A DNA stretch of 56,811 bases from Bacteroidales bacterium (GTDB lineage Bacteria > Bacteroidota > Bacteroidia > Bacteroidales > ML635J-15): the NCBI GenBank assembly GCA_017651185.1, contig JAGCDJ010000047.1, forward strand, positions 1-56,811, read 5' to 3'. The position numbers and the translations under genes were made by a program. Under the pieces are notes generated by a model. The model ran no database searches. It was not told the origin of the DNA and saw nothing but the letters and a program-made list of their open reading frames with translations. Of this stretch, positions 1-8,330 are shown one piece after another (the stretch's first letter is position 1; the number at the start of each line of letters is the position of its first letter).

Positions 1-1809
1 CGGTGGTTCTCGGCATCGGTAAGCACAAAGGAACTGTTCGTTCCCACCCTGCTCGCCACCATAGCCATCTGCGCAATGTTCTTCCCGATGACCAAGATTA
101 TCAACGGACCTCTTGGCGACTTCGTGAAACTCTTCCCGTGGACAATCTCGTTCGCACTGCTTATTTCGCTTCTTTATGCCGTGTGGATTACTCCATACTT
201 GTGTACCAAATTCATACGGAAGAAGGACGACAATGTGAACGCATTCGAAAGAGCGCAAAACAAGTTTTTCGACCTTTTGCAAAACTCGTTTGAAAAACTG
301 CTGAACCTTTGCTTCCGCTTCCCCAAGACAGTGATTCTCATATTCTTCGTGACATTTGCTATCGGTATTTTCCTGTTTACCAGAATGAACATACAGATGC
401 TTCCGAAGGCCGACCGCGACTGCTTTGCCGTCGAAATCCATCTTACCGAAGGCAGCAGTCTGACTCAAACCGCCGAAGTGGTTGACAGCTTGCAAAGAAT
501 CCTCAATGCCGACAGTCGCGTAAAAGCTGTAACATCGTTTGTAGGCTGCGCATCGCCACGATTCCATGCCACATACGCCCCGCAGATGGGAAAGAAAAGC
601 TACGCACAGTTCATCGTGAACACCATAAGCGAAAAGGCAACTCTCGAAATTCTTAAGGAATACGGAGAAAAATACGAGAACTATTTCCCGAATGCGTATG
701 TACGCTTCAAGCAGATGGACTATCAGGCAGTGAAAAATCCTATCGAGGTGCGCTTCCGTGGCGACAACCTGCAGCAGATGGAAGCCTTGGCGGATACGCT
801 GAAAGCCTACATGAACACCTTGCCCGAAGTTACCTGGGTGCATTCCGACTACGACGAATCTACCCCTAATGTAAAAATCCGCCTCAAACCCGACGAAGCA
901 TCGCAACTCGGTATAACCCAGAGCATGCTTTCGATATTCCTGTCGGGAGCACTGGGAGGGCAAACGCTTACATCGGTATGGGAAGGCGACTACAAGATTC
1001 CCGTGGTGCTTTATTCGCAGGTTTCCGACACCAGCAAAATTCGGACGCTTGAAAATATGCTTGTCCCCACAGCAATGCCAAGTGTGTGGGTGCCTCTTCG
1101 TCAGGTTGCCGAAATAGAACCCGAATGGCGAAAGTCGTCGATTACACGCTACAACAGCATTCGCACCATAACCGTTGGTTGCGACCTAAAATACGGATGC
1201 AGTCAGCCTGTAAGCATGAAGCAAGTTACCAAATTTGTCGATAACAACATAAAGCCTACTATGCCCGAAGGCATAAAAGTTGAATATGGAGGACTTACAG
1301 GAGCCAACAACTCAATGATTCCGCAGATTGTAGTTTCAATTATTGCTGCCGTGCTAGTGTTATTCATCTTCCTGCTCTACCATTTTGCAAAAATCGATAT
1401 GGCTGTGCTTTCAATTGCATCGAGTTTGATATGCATATTCGGTGCGTTTACTGGACTTTGGATGTTCGGACTCGACTTCAGCATTACGGCAGTGCTTGGA
1501 ATTGTGAGCCTTATAGGTGTAATTGTGCGTAATGCAATCATCATGTTTGAATATGCCGAATCGCTTCGCCGCGATGGGCACAAGACAGCCAAGGAAGCCG
1601 CCTACGAAGCCGGCAAGCGCCGTATGCGACCGATTTTCCTCACCTCGGCAACAACAGCCCTTGGCGTTATCCCTATGATAATAGCAGCAACTTCGCTGTG
1701 GATGCCTATGGGCGTGGTCATCTGCTTCGGCACAATTTTCTCGTTACCACTGATAGTAACCGTACTTCCAGTGGCATACTGGCAAATCTACAAACGCAAA
1801 GGAGAATGA
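1..1809 (+). CDS. RND efflux transporter, C-terminal 602 residues (5' end outside window)
   Basis: The reading frame is open from base 1, so the gene begins upstream. It encodes the C-terminal half of an inner-membrane RND pump (AcrB/HAE1 family), which exports substrates using the proton gradient. Visible parts are a membrane segment around residues 15-35, a second one near 40-65, a helix (residues 113-130) leading into a periplasmic porter domain with the family's LPKADRD-like entry, and the last membrane helices from about residue 440 to the end, including the GIVSLIGVIVRNAIIMFEY-type segment and the RMRPIFLTS loop typical of the family. The end is a short KRKGE tail. Its stop overlaps the start of the TolC-like gene (ATGA), so the two are translationally coupled and likely form one tripartite pump. 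The membrane fusion protein is presumably upstream. The substrate cannot be told. Confidence 0.93.
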   Translation, partial: RWFSASVSTKELFVPTLLATIAICAMFFPMTKIINGPLGDFVKLFPWTISFALLISLLYAVWITPYLCTKFIRKKDDNVNAFERAQNKFFDLLQNSFEKLLNLCFRFPKTVILIFFVTFAIGIFLFTRMNIQMLPKADRDCFAVEIHLTEGSSLTQTAEVVDSLQRILNADSRVKAVTSFVGCASPRFHATYAPQMGKKSYAQFIVNTISEKATLEILKEYGEKYENYFPNAYVRFKQMDYQAVKNPIEVRFRGDNLQQMEALADTLKAYMNTLPEVTWVHSDYDESTPNVKIRLKPDEASQLGITQSMLSIFLSGALGGQTLTSVWEGDYKIPVVLYSQVSDTSKIRTLENMLVPTAMPSVWVPLRQVAEIEPEWRKSSITRYNSIRTITVGCDLKYGCSQPVSMKQVTKFVDNNIKPTMPEGIKVEYGGLTGANNSMIPQIVVSIIAAVLVLFIFLLYHFAKIDMAVLSIASSLICIFGAFTGLWMFGLDFSITAVLGIVSLIGVIVRNAIIMFEYAESLRRDGHKTAKEAAYEAGKRRMRPIFLTSATTALGVIPMIIAATSLWMPMGVVICFGTIFSLPLIVTVLPVAYWQIYKRKGE

Positions 1810-3200
1810 AACGATTGACCGCCATATTATCCGCATTGTTGTTCTGCCTCACTATGTTGGCACAAAATGAGTTCACGACAACCGCCACCGACAATACCAA
1901 AGTGGCTGTGCAATACCTTTCGCTTGATGAGTGCAAACGCCTCGCCATCGAAAACAACGCCAAGATAAAGAACGCTGAACTCGACATAAAGGCGACTGAA
2001 CTTACCAAAAAAGGTGTTTTCACAAAATATTTCCCGCAGGTAAGCATTAAGGGTGGAGCGTTCAAGGCAACCGACCCGTTGCTCGATATGGACATGAACA
2101 ATGTTGACATAGATTTTGGCAACCTGGCGATGAACAATGTATTCACAACACTTTACAATGTTTATGGTCCATATCTAAATGGCGAAATAAATGTAAAAGG
2201 CCTCGACGATGGAATTGTTGGCGGAGTAATGGCTGTGCAACCTGTTTTTGTAGGCGGACGAATTGTAAACGGCAACAAATTGGCGGGACTTGGCGTTGAA
2301 GCGGCAAAGTTGCAGACCGAAATCGCTCGCGACGAAGCCGATCTAAAGACCGTGGAACTTTATTGGACAATCATTTCGTTGCAGGAAAAGAAAAAGATTA
2401 TCGCTTCTGTAAACCAGCTTCTCGACACGCTTTACCGCGATGCATCTGGCGCTGTAAATGCAGGCGTAATCCACAAGAACGATATGCTGAAAGTGACCTT
2501 GAAGCAGTCGGAGATGAAGTCGAACGAAATGAAGCTAAATAACGGCATCCGTCTTGCAAAATCGGCTTTGTGCCAGCACATTGGAATTCCATACGATGAA
2601 AACTTGGTGCTTTCCGACAGCATAGGCGAAATCCCTAATCCAAACATCTACCATGTCAACCACACAGAAGCAGTCAAAGGTCGTATTGAGTATCAATTAC
2701 TAGACCTGAGTACCGATGCCGAACGACTGAAAAAGAAATTGATTGTTGGTGAGGCATTACCGCAAATTGCCGTAGGTGCAGGTTATACTTGCAACACGCT
2801 CATGGACAAGTTCAAGACCAACGGACTGGTTTTCGCAACTCTTTCGATTCCAATTTCAGACTGGTGGGAAAAATCCTATGAAATAAAGAAACAGGAACTC
2901 AACTGCACCAAAGCCGAAAACCAACGCCGTGACCTTGACGAGCAGATGCTCCTGCAGATGCAAATGGCTTGGAACGATCTCAGCGAATCGTATGCACAAG
3001 TGCTTTTGTCACAACAAACTGCCGAAACCGCCACTGAAAACCTAAACCTCAGCACCGACAACTACAACGCTGGAATGGTAAGCATGTCGGAAGTGCTCGA
3101 GGCGCAAGCCCTGTTGCAGCAGGCACATAGTCAACTTGCAGATGACATGGTGGACTATATGATAAAACTGACGAAATACAAGCAATTGACGAGACAGTAG
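1806..3200 (+). CDS. TolC-family outer membrane efflux protein
   Basis: A 464-residue protein with a signal peptide (MKRLTAILSALLFCLTMLAQ). The body is two long helical hairpin repeats typical of the outer membrane efflux protein family: the first repeat starts near SLDECKRLAIENN, the second ends with the conserved YNAGMVSMSEVLEAQ-type motif near the C-terminus. It should form the outer membrane channel of the RND pump encoded just upstream. I chose the ATG at 1806, which overlaps the pump's TGA, over an earlier in-frame ATG at 1698, because the latter would lie inside the pump gene and precede the signal peptide. The stop codon ends at 3200 and directly abuts the stop of the convergent gene at 3201. 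Confidence 0.93.
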   Translation: MKRLTAILSALLFCLTMLAQNEFTTTATDNTKVAVQYLSLDECKRLAIENNAKIKNAELDIKATELTKKGVFTKYFPQVSIKGGAFKATDPLLDMDMNNVDIDFGNLAMNNVFTTLYNVYGPYLNGEINVKGLDDGIVGGVMAVQPVFVGGRIVNGNKLAGLGVEAAKLQTEIARDEADLKTVELYWTIISLQEKKKIIASVNQLLDTLYRDASGAVNAGVIHKNDMLKVTLKQSEMKSNEMKLNNGIRLAKSALCQHIGIPYDENLVLSDSIGEIPNPNIYHVNHTEAVKGRIEYQLLDLSTDAERLKKKLIVGEALPQIAVGAGYTCNTLMDKFKTNGLVFATLSIPISDWWEKSYEIKKQELNCTKAENQRRDLDEQMLLQMQMAWNDLSESYAQVLLSQQTAETATENLNLSTDNYNAGMVSMSEVLEAQALLQQAHSQLADDMVDYMIKLTKYKQLTRQ

Positions 3201-4625
3201 TTATTTTTTCTTCTTCTGGTTTTCAATTATCTTGAAAAGGTATTTTTCAAAATTTTCAGCAGGCGAAGGCGCTGGCGACATCAAAAGCATACCTTGTGGG
3301 TCAATCAGGTAGTAGGTAGGATATGCTCGCACCTTGTAGTCAGAAATTACCTTGCCATTTATTTCGGAGAATAGGAATGTCCAGTTTAGTGAATGCTCTG
3401 CAATGAATTTCTTCGCTTTTTCCTTGTCGGCATCGGTAAGTATAGTTACAAAAATGCAAAGACCTTTGTAGCGGTTGTAAACTCGCTTCAGAACATCGAA
3501 TTCTGCTGCCGACGAGTATGTCTGCGTGTTGGCAAATTGCAAGTATAGGTATTTGCCACGGAAATCGTCAAGCGTCATCATGTTTCCCATTGTATCGGGC
3601 AGCTCGAAAGGCAATGCTACAGTGCCTTTTGCCATTGTAAGCGAATTGTCGGCGATATTTTGAGCAATCTGCTGATGAATAGGATATTCGGTGGTAATGT
3701 ATAACGAGTCAAGGGTCAGCAGCAATGGCAACCATTGCAGGTTGTCGTTGGCAAATGCATCGTTAAGTCCCTTTAGCATGACAAGTTCGCGGAACTGCTT
3801 GCGCTTGTGCTTTGGGTTAGAACCTATAAGTTTATGTAGCAACGAGATGCTATGTCCGTATGTAATAACTCGATATAGGTCAGCACCGCCCGGCGAAACA
3901 AGGTAGTTGTCGAAATAGTTGTGGTAAATCGAATTGAAAAGGTCCATGTATGCCGGATTATCGTACAAAATGTCCTTGTTCGAGTAGTACGAATAAACCA
4001 ATGCCGATTCGTATTCGCGCTTTGTGACCATTTCCTTGAGGGCTGCTATCCTGTAGCGACGGTACTGTTGGAAATATTGGTTGTCGTACTTTTTGTAACG
4101 CGCATTAATATTATTTATAAATGTATCTACATCCGTCTTTAATCCTTTGATGTACAATTCGTCCATCTTCAGATCGTAGTAGCGATTGAAATAGTAGTCA
4201 AAGTCCATTATAAGGTAGTTGAGGTCACTTTCCTTCATGCCCTTTATTCCTAGTTGCATTTCGGTTGGTTCGAAATAGGAATTAAAAAGTTCTCCATCGG
4301 TCCTTTCGACATACTCCGGCAGCATAATTTCGTAGTTGCCATTGGGTTCTGCATAAAAATACACATAATACACGCCAAATTCGGCAAAAATATATGTAAT
4401 CCTATCTATTCCGAAATTTGCCTCGAATTTCCCTTCTTCATCTATTTTCAAGCGGAAAACCTCTTCCTTCATGTATGTAATTCTATCCTGGTAGCGATAG
4501 AATATAAGTTCGCTGTTTGCATATTCCTTAGCAGTACCGAACACATGTGTCGCATGCACATTAGATGCCGTCATGCATATCAACAAAAGCGAACCAAGCA
4601 GAATATTTTTTAAGTATTCAAGCAT
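3201..4625 (-). CDS. secreted thioredoxin-fold protein lacking the CXXC motif
   Basis: 474 residues with an N-terminal hydrophobic signal sequence (ILLGSLLLICMTASNVHA), so it is exported. The C-terminal ~140 residues match the AhpC/TSA-thioredoxin fold (TlpA/ResA-like): a LPDTMGNMMTLDDFRGKYLYLQF opening in two pieces, a central strand, and a cis-proline loop (RAYPTYYLID). The usual WCxxC is replaced by a TYSSAAEF stretch, so the redox-active cysteines are absent. The N-terminal ~300 residues resemble the helical and beta regions seen in many Bacteroidales TlpA-like proteins of the DUF4369 type, but I cannot assign them firmly. It is monocistronic, with its own promoter. Its role is probably binding or structural rather than disulfide exchange (inference). 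Confidence 0.75.
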   Translation of the reverse strand: MLEYLKNILLGSLLLICMTASNVHATHVFGTAKEYANSELIFYRYQDRITYMKEEVFRLKIDEEGKFEANFGIDRITYIFAEFGVYYVYFYAEPNGNYEIMLPEYVERTDGELFNSYFEPTEMQLGIKGMKESDLNYLIMDFDYYFNRYYDLKMDELYIKGLKTDVDTFINNINARYKKYDNQYFQQYRRYRIAALKEMVTKREYESALVYSYYSNKDILYDNPAYMDLFNSIYHNYFDNYLVSPGGADLYRVITYGHSISLLHKLIGSNPKHKRKQFRELVMLKGLNDAFANDNLQWLPLLLTLDSLYITTEYPIHQQIAQNIADNSLTMAKGTVALPFELPDTMGNMMTLDDFRGKYLYLQFANTQTYSSAAEFDVLKRVYNRYKGLCIFVTILTDADKEKAKKFIAEHSLNWTFLFSEINGKVISDYKVRAYPTYYLIDPQGMLLMSPAPSPAENFEKYLFKIIENQKKKK

Positions 4626-4646
4626 AATATCAGTTTTTTATGACTG

Positions 4647-4677
4647 CAAATATAGAATTTTTGTTTAACAGCCCAAA
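4647..4677 (-). promoter_or_regulatory. Bacteroidetes-type promoter of the thioredoxin-fold gene
   Basis: On the minus strand a TTTG (4677-4674) is followed after exactly 19 bases by TATATTTG (4654-4647), matching the phylum's -33 TTTG and -7 TAnnTTTG consensus. The start codon is about 20 bases further on. Confidence 0.7.
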
Positions 4678-4822
4678 CCACAGAGAGGCAAACTTATGAA
4701 ACATCGTATGTTGAAGGGTGTACCACGAATAACTAGAAACCAAGATTTTTCCATTAACATCGGTTGTTAAAAAATAGGTATTCGAAATCCTGCTATACAA
4801 CATTTTGTTTCTAACTTTTACA

Positions 4823-4830
4823 TATTTTTG
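4823..4830 (+). promoter_or_regulatory. -7 element upstream of the Fe-S scaffold gene
   Basis: TATTTTTG fits the TAnnTTTG consensus. A TTTG at 4804-4807 lies 15 bases upstream, shorter than usual. The predicted leader to the ATG at 4896 is about 60 bases. Confidence 0.45.
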
Positions 4831-4895
4831 CAATAGTCGGAAGACTATTTTTTACGATGTAACTCAAACTGCTAACATTTAAAATATTACGATTT

Positions 4896-5597
4896 ATGAT
4901 TTATTCACACGAAGTGCAGCACATGTGCTGCGTGAAAAAAGGTCCGAACCACGGTCCGGCTCCCATTCCCGAAGAAGGCAAATGGGTAAAGGTCAAGGAA
5001 GTAAAGGACATATCAGGTTTGACACACGGCATCGGCTGGTGTGCACCACAGCAAGGTGCCTGCAAACTCACACTTAATGTAAAGGATGGTATTATCGAGG
5101 AAGCATTGGTTGAAACTATCGGATGCTCGGGAATGACCCACTCGGCAGCTATGGCTGGTGAAATCCTTGTTGGAAAGACTTTGCTCGAGGCACTCAATAC
5201 CGACCTTGTTTGCGATGCTATCAACACCGCAATGCGTGAACTTTTCCTACAGATTGTTTACGGACGTACTCAGTCGGCATTCTCCGAAGGAGGACTTGTA
5301 ATTGGTGCTGGTCTCGAGGATTTGGGCAAAGGCCTTCGTTCGCAGATTGCAACTATGTTTGCAACAAAGGAAAAAGGTGTCCGCTACCTCGAAATGGCAG
5401 AAGGTTATGTAACAAAGATTGCTCTCGACGAAGATGATGAAGTTTGCGGTTACGAATTTGTTCGCCTCGGCGTTATGATGGACCTCATTAAGAAAGGTAC
5501 CGATGCAAACGAAGCTCTCAAGAAGGCAACTGCTAGTTATGGTCGTTTCTCAAAGGAACAGGGCGCAGTAAAATTCATTGATCCGAGAATCGAATAG
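4896..5597 (+). CDS. NifU/IscU-like iron-sulfur cluster scaffold protein
   Basis: A 233-residue protein related to the IscU/NifU N-terminal scaffold family, in the long form found next to GGGtGRT genes in gut bacteria. Candidate cluster ligands are Cys49 and Cys56 (GWCAPQQGAC) and Cys77 (ETIGCSGMTH); a CC pair lies at residues 11-12. The family receives Fe and S and passes a cluster to a client; the client here is not known. The GGGtGRT gene downstream is the usual partner, which suggests the scaffold serves that protein, but that is inference. In this genome the pair is separated by an inserted four-helix-bundle gene. The ATG at 4896 is the first in frame, and the encoded N-terminus fits the family. 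Confidence 0.85.
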   Translation: MIYSHEVQHMCCVKKGPNHGPAPIPEEGKWVKVKEVKDISGLTHGIGWCAPQQGACKLTLNVKDGIIEEALVETIGCSGMTHSAAMAGEILVGKTLLEALNTDLVCDAINTAMRELFLQIVYGRTQSAFSEGGLVIGAGLEDLGKGLRSQIATMFATKEKGVRYLEMAEGYVTKIALDEDDEVCGYEFVRLGVMMDLIKKGTDANEALKKATASYGRFSKEQGAVKFIDPRIE

Positions 5598-5629
5598 CAA
5601 TTAACAATGGACAATGTATAATGGACAAT
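5598..5629. repeat. dispersed ACAATGGACAAT-type repeat, left side of the four-helix-bundle gene
   Basis: About 32 bases of the dispersed family (AATTAACAATGGACAATG and onward) start right after the scaffold gene's stop. It is the reverse complement of the copy at 6041-6108, so the gene between them is bracketed by inverted copies. The start codon at 5621 lies inside it. Confidence 0.75.
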
Positions 5630-6013
5630 AATGGGAATATAGGTTATCAGCGAAAGGAAAATGTAATCCTTAACAAGAGCAAAGCATTTGCTGTCAACAT
5701 TGTACGCTTATGCCAATCTTTGCAAAGTGAGAAACATGAGTACATTTTGTCCAAGCAAATATTAAAAAGTGGAACCAGCATCGGAGCAAATGCTAAAGAA
5801 GCAATAAAAGGCTCAAGCAATAAAGATTTTGGCAATAAGATGACTATTGCGCTAAAAGAAGCTGGAGAAACTGAATACTGGCTTGAAATTTTGTTTGAAA
5901 CAGATTATATTTGTAAAGAACAATTTGATTCCCTGATAAATGATTGTCGTGAGTTAATCAAAATTCTAACATCAATCATTAATACTATTAAAAAATCAAT
6001 ATGCAATGATTAG
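5621..6013 (+). CDS. four helix bundle protein (23S rRNA-intervening-sequence / S23 family)
   Basis: 130 residues of the family first seen in 23S rRNA intervening sequences (TIGR02436-type). The core signature is intact: NKSKAFAVNIVRLCQ, then LSKQILKSGTSIGANAKEA, then the KEAGETEYWLEILFETD segment. The structure is a bundle of four helices; its cellular function is unknown. It is not in rRNA here but between two genes that normally form a pair, and it is flanked by inverted copies of a dispersed repeat. The first residues (MDNNGN) are encoded by the repeat itself. A later start is possible, but the upstream ATG keeps the family's full first helix. It looks like an inserted cassette gene. Confidence 0.88.
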   Translation: MDNNGNIGYQRKENVILNKSKAFAVNIVRLCQSLQSEKHEYILSKQILKSGTSIGANAKEAIKGSSNKDFGNKMTIALKEAGETEYWLEILFETDYICKEQFDSLINDCRELIKILTSIINTIKKSICND

Positions 6014-6040
6014 TAAAGCATAAAAACTCACCAATATCAT

Positions 6041-6108
6041 CAATTGTCAATTGTCAATTATCCATTATCAATTCAAATTATCCATTATCAATTATTAATT
6101 ATCAATTT
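6041..6108. repeat. dispersed ATTATCAATT-type repeat, right side of the four-helix-bundle gene
   Basis: Tandem, slightly varied units such as AATTGTCAATTATCCATT and ATTATCAATT fill the gap up to the next gene. They are inverted relative to the copy at 5598-5629. Confidence 0.8.
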
Positions 6109-6115
6109 CAAAATT

Positions 6116-7126
6116 ATGATACGAGATATAAAATTTGAAAGTCAAGAACGCCGCATGGAGAATATTACCAAGGTTCTCAATTCATACGGCATAGCTTCAA
6201 TTGAAGAAGCAAATAAGATATGCGACCAGTACGGAATCGACCCATACCTAGAGTGTGAACAGACACAGAACATTTGCTTTGAGAACGCAAAGTGGGCTTA
6301 CGTTGTTGGTGCTGCGATAGCAATTAAGAAAGGCTGCAAGACAGCTGCCGAAGCTGCTGAGGCAATAGGAGAAGGTCTGCAGGCATTCTGCATAAAAGGT
6401 TCTGTAGCCGACGACCGCAAGGTTGGTCGTGGACATGGTAACTTGGCAGCCCGTCTGCTGAGCGAAGAAACCCAGTGCTTTGCCTTCTTGGCAGGTCATG
6501 AGTCGTTTGCAGCCGCCGAAGGTGCAATAAAGATTGCCGAAATGGCAAACAAGGTACGCAAGAATCCGCTCCGCGTTATCCTCAACGGACTTGGAAAGGA
6601 TGCTGCAATGATAATTTCGCGCATCAACGGTTTCACATACGTGCAGACCGAGTTCGACTACTACACTGGCGAACTGAAGGAAGTACGTCGCAAGGCATAT
6701 TCCAATGGACCACGTGCAAAAGTCAACTGCTATGGCGCCGATGATGTTCGCGAAGGTGTTGCAATAATGTGGAAAGAAGACGTTGATGTATCAATTACTG
6801 GTAACTCAACCAACCCGACTCGTTTCCAGCACCCTGTTGCAGGAACATACAAGAAGGAAAGGATACTTGCTGGCAAGAAATATTTCTCGGTAGCTTCGGG
6901 CGGAGGAACAGGTCGTACACTTCATCCCGACAACATGGCAGCAGGTCCTGCTTCATACGGTATGACCGACACTATGGGACGTATGCACTCCGATGCTCAG
7001 TTTGCAGGATCATCGTCAGTTCCGGCACATGTCGAGATGATGGGATTCCTCGGTATGGGCAATAACCCGATGGTTGGCGCAACCGTTGCGGTAGCAGTAT
7101 CAGTGGAGGAAGCAATGAAGAAGTAA
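6116..7126 (+). CDS. GGGtGRT family protein
   Basis: A 336-residue protein with the family's name-giving motif, seen here as SGGGTGRTLHPDNM, followed by a glycine- and methionine-rich C-terminus (GMGNNPMVGATVAVAVS). Its biochemical function is not established; its regular neighbour is a NifU-like scaffold, as here, so an Fe-S or metal-dependent role is likely but inferred. I chose the ATG at 6116 (MIRDIKFESQERRMENI), which matches the family's normal beginning. The longer frame from 6044 would add about 24 residues encoded only by the ATTATCAATT repeat and is rejected. It was probably cotranscribed with the scaffold originally; the inserted gene now lies between. A strong terminator follows. 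Confidence 0.88.
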   Translation: MIRDIKFESQERRMENITKVLNSYGIASIEEANKICDQYGIDPYLECEQTQNICFENAKWAYVVGAAIAIKKGCKTAAEAAEAIGEGLQAFCIKGSVADDRKVGRGHGNLAARLLSEETQCFAFLAGHESFAAAEGAIKIAEMANKVRKNPLRVILNGLGKDAAMIISRINGFTYVQTEFDYYTGELKEVRRKAYSNGPRAKVNCYGADDVREGVAIMWKEDVDVSITGNSTNPTRFQHPVAGTYKKERILAGKKYFSVASGGGTGRTLHPDNMAAGPASYGMTDTMGRMHSDAQFAGSSSVPAHVEMMGFLGMGNNPMVGATVAVAVSVEEAMKK

Positions 7127-7149
7127 CCGGATGAACATTCCAAAATAAC

Positions 7150-7176
7150 AAAAGGGAATCTTTTGGATTCCCTTTT
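7150..7176 (+). terminator. rho-independent terminator of the GGGtGRT operon
   Basis: A perfect 11-bp stem (AAAAGGGAATC paired with GATTCCCTTTT) closes a 5-base loop and runs into ATTTTAAA. Confidence 0.9.
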
Positions 7177-7179
7177 ATT

Positions 7180-7472
7180 TTAAATGTCGAACTAGAATAT
7201 TTCACATAATATGTATGTGCGAAATCGGGAACAAAGATATATCCATTTTTCTATACATACAAGCAAAAAATTACATTTTTAATGCGAAAATTGCACTTCA
7301 ATCCAATATAAATCGCAGAATATATAAATTTTATACCAATTCAAACCATTGAAAAAGAAATATATTTGTGATTTTGCACAAAAACATTAAAAAATCAAAA
7401 ATTGCGATTAGCACATTGATTATCAGCAATATATTATCAGCAAAAATTTCAACTAAACTGACTTGTTAAAAA
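7180..7472. other. AT-rich intergenic stretch, nothing recognised
   Basis: About 290 bases between two converging terminators. It is very AT-rich, with stop codons in all frames. I see no gene, RNA or clear repeat. Confidence 0.6.
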
Positions 7473-7507
7473 GAAAGCGAGTACTATAATTTACAGCACT
7501 CGCTTTC
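7473..7507 (-). terminator. rho-independent terminator of pepE
   Basis: A perfect 10-bp stem (GAAAGCGAGT with ACTCGCTTTC) has a 15-base loop; read on the minus strand it is followed by TTTTT. Confidence 0.88.
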
Positions 7508-7527
7508 GACAAATAGTTTTCAGCGTC

Positions 7528-8238
7528 TTATTTCTTCAACAGGAATGTAAAATCTGCGGTCGGTTCGATTTCGCGGGTTTCTTCGCCATACTTGAAAAGA
7601 CGTAAGTTGCGCTGCCCGATGATTTTCATCTTGTCGCCTTCGACAACAAACATGCAGCCCTCGCGAAGTCCAGCAACATAAACCTCACGGTTTACCTCGA
7701 TGAACTCTAAAATTCTGTCTTCACGTGATTCGCCTCCGTGACCTTCGACCTTCTTGTCGAGGTAGTGAGGGTTAATCTGGAACGGAATGAGGTTCAATGC
7801 ATCGAATCCCAATGGGTCGATGATTGGCATGTCGTTGGTTGTCATAAGTGTAGGGCATGTTACATTTGAACCAGCGCTCCATCCAATGTAAGGAGTTCCG
7901 CTAAGAACTTTCTTGCGTATCGGTTCAATAAGCTTGTTTGCATGCATGTCGTGAAGAAGTTTCCATGTGTTTCCGCCACCAATGACTATGCAATCGGCAT
8001 CTTCTACTGCCTTAACTGGGTCATCGAAATGATGGATAGAAACGATGTCGTGGCCCACTTCGTTGAAGCGGTTCTTCACCTTTTTCTCGTAGTCGTCCCA
8101 TGTTACTGTAACACCTGCGTAAGGGATAAACAGGCATTTCACGCACTTTTCACCGAGAAAGTCGTGGATGTTGTGCTTCGGGTAGTCAAGATATGCTTCT
8201 CCGGCATTCGTTGAGTTGCTAATTAATAATAGTCTCAT
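7528..8238 (-). CDS. pepE: peptidase E (alpha-aspartyl dipeptidase, family S51)
   Basis: 236 residues, the normal length for PepE, a cytoplasmic serine peptidase that cleaves dipeptides with N-terminal aspartate. The nucleophile elbow GWSAGSN places the catalytic serine at residue 121; Asp136 and His158 (INPHYLD) sit where Salmonella PepE has Asp135 and His157. The IGGGNTWKLL segment (residues 86-95) is also typical. The gene stands between ahcY and a terminator. It may be cotranscribed with ahcY, whose stop is 92 bases upstream. That gap can fold (ACGGTCT pairs with AGACCGT) but shows no clear T run, so read-through is possible. Confidence 0.93.
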   Translation of the reverse strand: MRLLLISNSTNAGEAYLDYPKHNIHDFLGEKCVKCLFIPYAGVTVTWDDYEKKVKNRFNEVGHDIVSIHHFDDPVKAVEDADCIVIGGGNTWKLLHDMHANKLIEPIRKKVLSGTPYIGWSAGSNVTCPTLMTTNDMPIIDPLGFDALNLIPFQINPHYLDKKVEGHGGESREDRILEFIEVNREVYVAGLREGCMFVVEGDKMKIIGQRNLRLFKYGEETREIEPTADFTFLLKK

Positions 8239-8330
8239 AGTTATTTTATTTTTGTTTATCAGTCTTGCTGTCTAACGGTCTTTGTTGTCTGTCCGACAGG
8301 TCTTCTGTTAGACCGTAAGACTTTTGCCTT

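Noticed and set aside
4630..4833. 67-codon minus-strand frame
   Set aside because: It lies over the promoter of the thioredoxin-fold gene and has no conserved-looking features.
6044..6115. Upstream start of the GGGtGRT protein
   Set aside because: The added residues come entirely from the ATTATCAATT repeat and are absent from the family.
8239..8330. Attenuator or terminator between ahcY and pepE
   Set aside because: Several pairings are possible (ACGGTCT with AGACCGT, GTCTAAC with GTTAGAC), but there is no T run and no single clear structure.
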